64,000 bases of DNA from JAJFFW01 sp963922595 (lineage in GTDB: Bacteria; Pseudomonadota; Alphaproteobacteria; Caulobacterales; Parvularculaceae): assembly GCA_963922595.1 (NCBI GenBank), contig CAWUIM010000007.1:19428-83427 (forward strand), given 5' to 3'. The position numbers and the translations under genes are program-made. The stretch's first letter is position 1, and every line of letters starts with the position of its first letter. This document shows, piece after piece, positions 62,151-64,000 of this stretch. The notes under the pieces were generated by a model. It was not told the DNA's origin. It saw only the letters and a program-made list of their open reading frames with translations, and made no database searches.

Positions 62151-62527
62151 TGACAGACGCCGATCCTTCATTTTCCCCGCCTGACTTTGTTTACCGACTG
62201 ATCGCCGCCGTTGACTGGGATGCGGCGCAAAAGTCCGGCGCGCTCGCCTATGGCGACATTGATGAGCGTGACGGGTGCTTCCATCTCTCGACGCGGGCGC
62301 AGGCGCTGGAGACGGCGCGACTTTACTTCGCTGGCTACGACGATCTCCTGGCCCTTGAAATTGCGTATACGGATATTCGTGACGCTTGCCGCTGGGAGCC
62401 GGCCGATACACGCGGCGGCCATTTGTTCCCGCATTATTTCGGCGTCATCGACGCCAATAAAGTCGCACGGGCCATCAAACTCGAACAAGCAGGCGACGGT
62501 TATTTGTTCGTCGAGGCTGGGACATGA
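62150..62527 (+). CDS. DUF952 family protein
   Basis: 125 residues from the ATG at 62150, coupled to the TPR gene by TGATG. FVYRLIAAVDWDAAQKSGALAYG near 13-35, DGCFHLSTRAQALETA near 41-56 and FPHYFGVIDANKVARAIKL near 94-112 are the family's conserved blocks. Cytoplasmic; relatives have an ADP-ribosyltransferase-like fold, but no activity is established. The stop overlaps the pyrD start by four bases (ATGA), an arrangement I recall in other alphaproteobacteria. Confidence 0.88.
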   Translation: MTDADPSFSPPDFVYRLIAAVDWDAAQKSGALAYGDIDERDGCFHLSTRAQALETARLYFAGYDDLLALEIAYTDIRDACRWEPADTRGGHLFPHYFGVIDANKVARAIKLEQAGDGYLFVEAGT

Positions 62528-63588
62528 CGGTTCCGGCGAAGTTTGCGGATGCGGGGGCGCGCGCGATGACGCTTCTCAATCCGGAAGAGGCGCATGCGTT
62601 GACCGTCAAGCTAATGGCGAAAGGCCTCGGGCCGCGGCTGCCCGAGCGTGTCGCCGCGCCGCCGATCTTGCGGACGGAAATGGCGGGCCTCGTCTTTCCC
62701 AATCCGTTGGGGCTCGCCGCCGGATTTGACAAGAACGCCGAGGCCATGAACGCCATGTTGCGGCTCGGGTTTGGGTTTGTGGAAGCGGGCGCGGTGACGC
62801 CGAAGCCGCAACCCGGCAATGCGCGCCCGCGCGTCTTCCGGTTGCGCCGCGACGCAGCGGTTATCAATCGCTACGGGTTTAATAATGACGGGCTGGAGAT
62901 CATCGCGGCGCGGCTCGCCAAGCCGCGCATCGGCGTCACGGGGATCAATCTCGGCGCCAACAAAGATAGCGCCGACCGCGTCGAAGATTATGTGATCAGC
63001 CTGAAGCGCCTTGACGGCCTTGTTGGTTTTTACACGGTCAATATCTCATCGCCCAACACGCCGGGTCTGCGCACCCTTCAGGACAAGACGGCGCTGACCG
63101 ACCTGTTGCAGCGGGTCCTCGCTGCACGCGATGCATTAACTGCGCCGGCGCCAGTGTTCTTGAAAGTCGCGCCTGACTTAAGCGACGAAGACAAGAGCGA
63201 TATCGCGTCGTGCGTCGTCGATTGCGGCGTTGACGGTCTCATCGTTTCAAACACGACGCTTGCGCGCCCCGATACGCTCAAAAGCTATTTCGCAAAAGAA
63301 GCGGGCGGGCTTTCCGGCGCGCCGCTCTTTGCGCCGTCGACGGCGTTGCTAGGCGAGTTTTATGATGTCTTACGCGGCGCGGTTCCGCTGATCGGCGTCG
63401 GCGGCGTCGCTTCGGCGCGCGACGCTTATGAGAAAATCCGGAACGGCGCGACGCTGGTTCAGCTCTATACGGCGCTTATCTATAAGGGGCCGGGTCTTGT
63501 AAAATCGATCCTTACCGGCTTGCCCGCGCTTTTAAAGGCCGATGGATACGCCCATGTGTCAGAGGCGGTGGGCGCCGCCCGCGCGTAA
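62524..63588 (+). CDS. pyrD: Dihydroorotate dehydrogenase (quinone), class 2
   Basis: 354 residues. The membrane-associating N-terminal helices (about 5-40) mark class 2, which reduces ubiquinone. LAAGFDKNAEAM near 58-69 and NRYGFNNDGLEI near 115-126 bind FMN and orotate; VNISSPNTPGLR near 177-188 carries the catalytic Ser region; VSNTTLARPD and GVGGVASARDAYEKI near 292-306 complete the flavin site. It makes orotate in pyrimidine synthesis. The last ten codons overlap the convergent MATE gene. Confidence 0.97.
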   Translation: MTVPAKFADAGARAMTLLNPEEAHALTVKLMAKGLGPRLPERVAAPPILRTEMAGLVFPNPLGLAAGFDKNAEAMNAMLRLGFGFVEAGAVTPKPQPGNARPRVFRLRRDAAVINRYGFNNDGLEIIAARLAKPRIGVTGINLGANKDSADRVEDYVISLKRLDGLVGFYTVNISSPNTPGLRTLQDKTALTDLLQRVLAARDALTAPAPVFLKVAPDLSDEDKSDIASCVVDCGVDGLIVSNTTLARPDTLKSYFAKEAGGLSGAPLFAPSTALLGEFYDVLRGAVPLIGVGGVASARDAYEKIRNGATLVQLYTALIYKGPGLVKSILTGLPALLKADGYAHVSEAVGAARA

Positions 63589-64000
63589 GAGGCGCGGCAT
63601 GTAAACGGCGAGCGTCGCCGCACGCACAAGAAAATAGATCGAAAACGCCGCCCACAGGCCGTGATTGCCGAACCCGTCTGCGAGCCAGATCGATGCTGGT
63701 AAAAAGATCAGCACGCTTATAATCATGCCGTTGCGCATCTCAGTCGCCCGCGTCGCGCCGATGAAAACGCCGTCCAGTTGAAAGCCAAGGACGACCACAA
63801 GCGGGCTGATGATAATCCAGAACAGATAAGCGCCGGCGGCGCTTCGGATCGCACCGTCGGGCGTTAATAGGCCGAGAAGCGCGCCGCCGCCCGCCCAATA
63901 GCCCCCGGCGAAAATCACCGCGATCAGAAACGCTGGAACGAACGTCGCTTTGACAGCACTTTTAAGCCGCGCCGCGCCGCGCGCGCGGTCCGGGTCGCCG
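63559..64000 (-). CDS. MATE family efflux transporter, DinF-like (C-terminal part)
   Basis: The frame runs in from beyond the right edge and stops at 63559, giving about 146 codons. FQLDGVFIGATRATEMRNGM is the DinF-subgroup signature, with four hydrophobic segments around it (AFLIAVIFAGGYWAGG, AYLFWIIISPLVVVLGF, MIISVLIFLPASIWLA, GLWAAFSIYFLVRAATLAV). Sodium- or proton-driven export of drugs or oxidised compounds is usual. Its 3' end overlaps pyrD tail to tail by 30 bases. The 5' part lies outside the window. Confidence 0.87.
   Translation of the reverse strand, partial: GDPDRARGAARLKSAVKATFVPAFLIAVIFAGGYWAGGGALLGLLTPDGAIRSAAGAYLFWIIISPLVVVLGFQLDGVFIGATRATEMRNGMIISVLIFLPASIWLADGFGNHGLWAAFSIYFLVRAATLAVYMPRLLRAGGAHRL

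Noticed and set aside
1..64000. tRNA, rRNA, CRISPR array, insertion sequence, integrase or toxin-antitoxin pair
   Set aside because: I looked for these in the gaps and among short genes and found no cloverleaf-like sequence, regular repeats, transposase motifs or attachment-site duplications.

Overview
The window looks like a chromosomal segment of a free-living, GC-rich (roughly 60% by eye) alphaproteobacterium, probably near the Parvularculaceae/Hyphomonadaceae. The assignment is inferred from gene content and order: ubiE-ubiB-coaBC, ihfB-lapA-trpF...trpB...trpA-accD-folC, tsaE-amgK-murU-addB-addA-trxA, a RegB/RegA redox pair with a SenC/SCO gene, an intracellular PHA depolymerase, and mmcB carrying an alphaproteobacterial-type LexA box. 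I see no rRNA, tRNA, CRISPR array, insertion sequence or prophage. Almost everything is coding, and no gap between genes exceeds about 260 bases.

Layout. 1-4654 (minus): ubiquinone and CoA synthesis genes (ubiE, ubiB, coaBC), then a membrane-tethered LuxR-type regulator and a DUF4199 membrane protein that runs off the left edge. 4836-16587 (plus): ihfB, lapA, trpF, a lipoprotein phosphatase, trpB, four unrelated hydrolase/desaturase genes, then trpA, accD and folC. The trpBA pair is therefore split by 5.3 kb, and TrpA has Cys where Pro53 is normally found. 16584-25845 (minus): trxA and a tightly overlapping operon for tRNA t6A modification (tsaE), peptidoglycan recycling (amgK, murU) and double-strand break repair (addB, addA). 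25937: an adrenodoxin-type ferredoxin.

26259-35365 is the most unusual part. Three minus-strand genes encode exported DUF11-type surface proteins: a 409-residue protein, a 1680-residue protein with Ig-like modules and a predicted C-terminal outer-membrane barrel, and a 661-residue protein with an N-terminal P-domain-like region. A small DUF11-like exported protein is divergent from them across an AT-rich promoter region. The 409- and 661-residue proteins share a C-terminal module of about 130 residues with four matched cysteines and the same last residues (LTIRALVE). A strong GAAA-capped hairpin lies between the first two genes. I propose this is a self-contained cell-surface system with an outer-membrane anchor and two client proteins; its function is not established.

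35517-43026: SOS-type mmcB with a coupled NTF2-like gene, an alpha/beta hydrolase, a fused M16 peptidase, and RegA/RegB with a divergent SCO1/SenC copper lipoprotein. 43232-54651: PHA depolymerase, acetyltransferases, an overlapping alanine-symporter/LysE-exporter pair, an outer-membrane barrel protein, malate dehydrogenase, a redoxin, a glycosyltransferase, an M28 peptidase and a PhoD-like phosphatase. 54761-61229 (minus): SRPBCC/ArsR genes with a palindromic operator, then rplS, trmD, a trypsin-like protease, rimM and an MFS transporter. The usual rimM-trmD-rplS cluster is broken here by the protease gene. 61392-64000: a TPR-like protein, a DUF952 protein, pyrD, and the 3' end of a MATE transporter gene that overlaps pyrD tail to tail.
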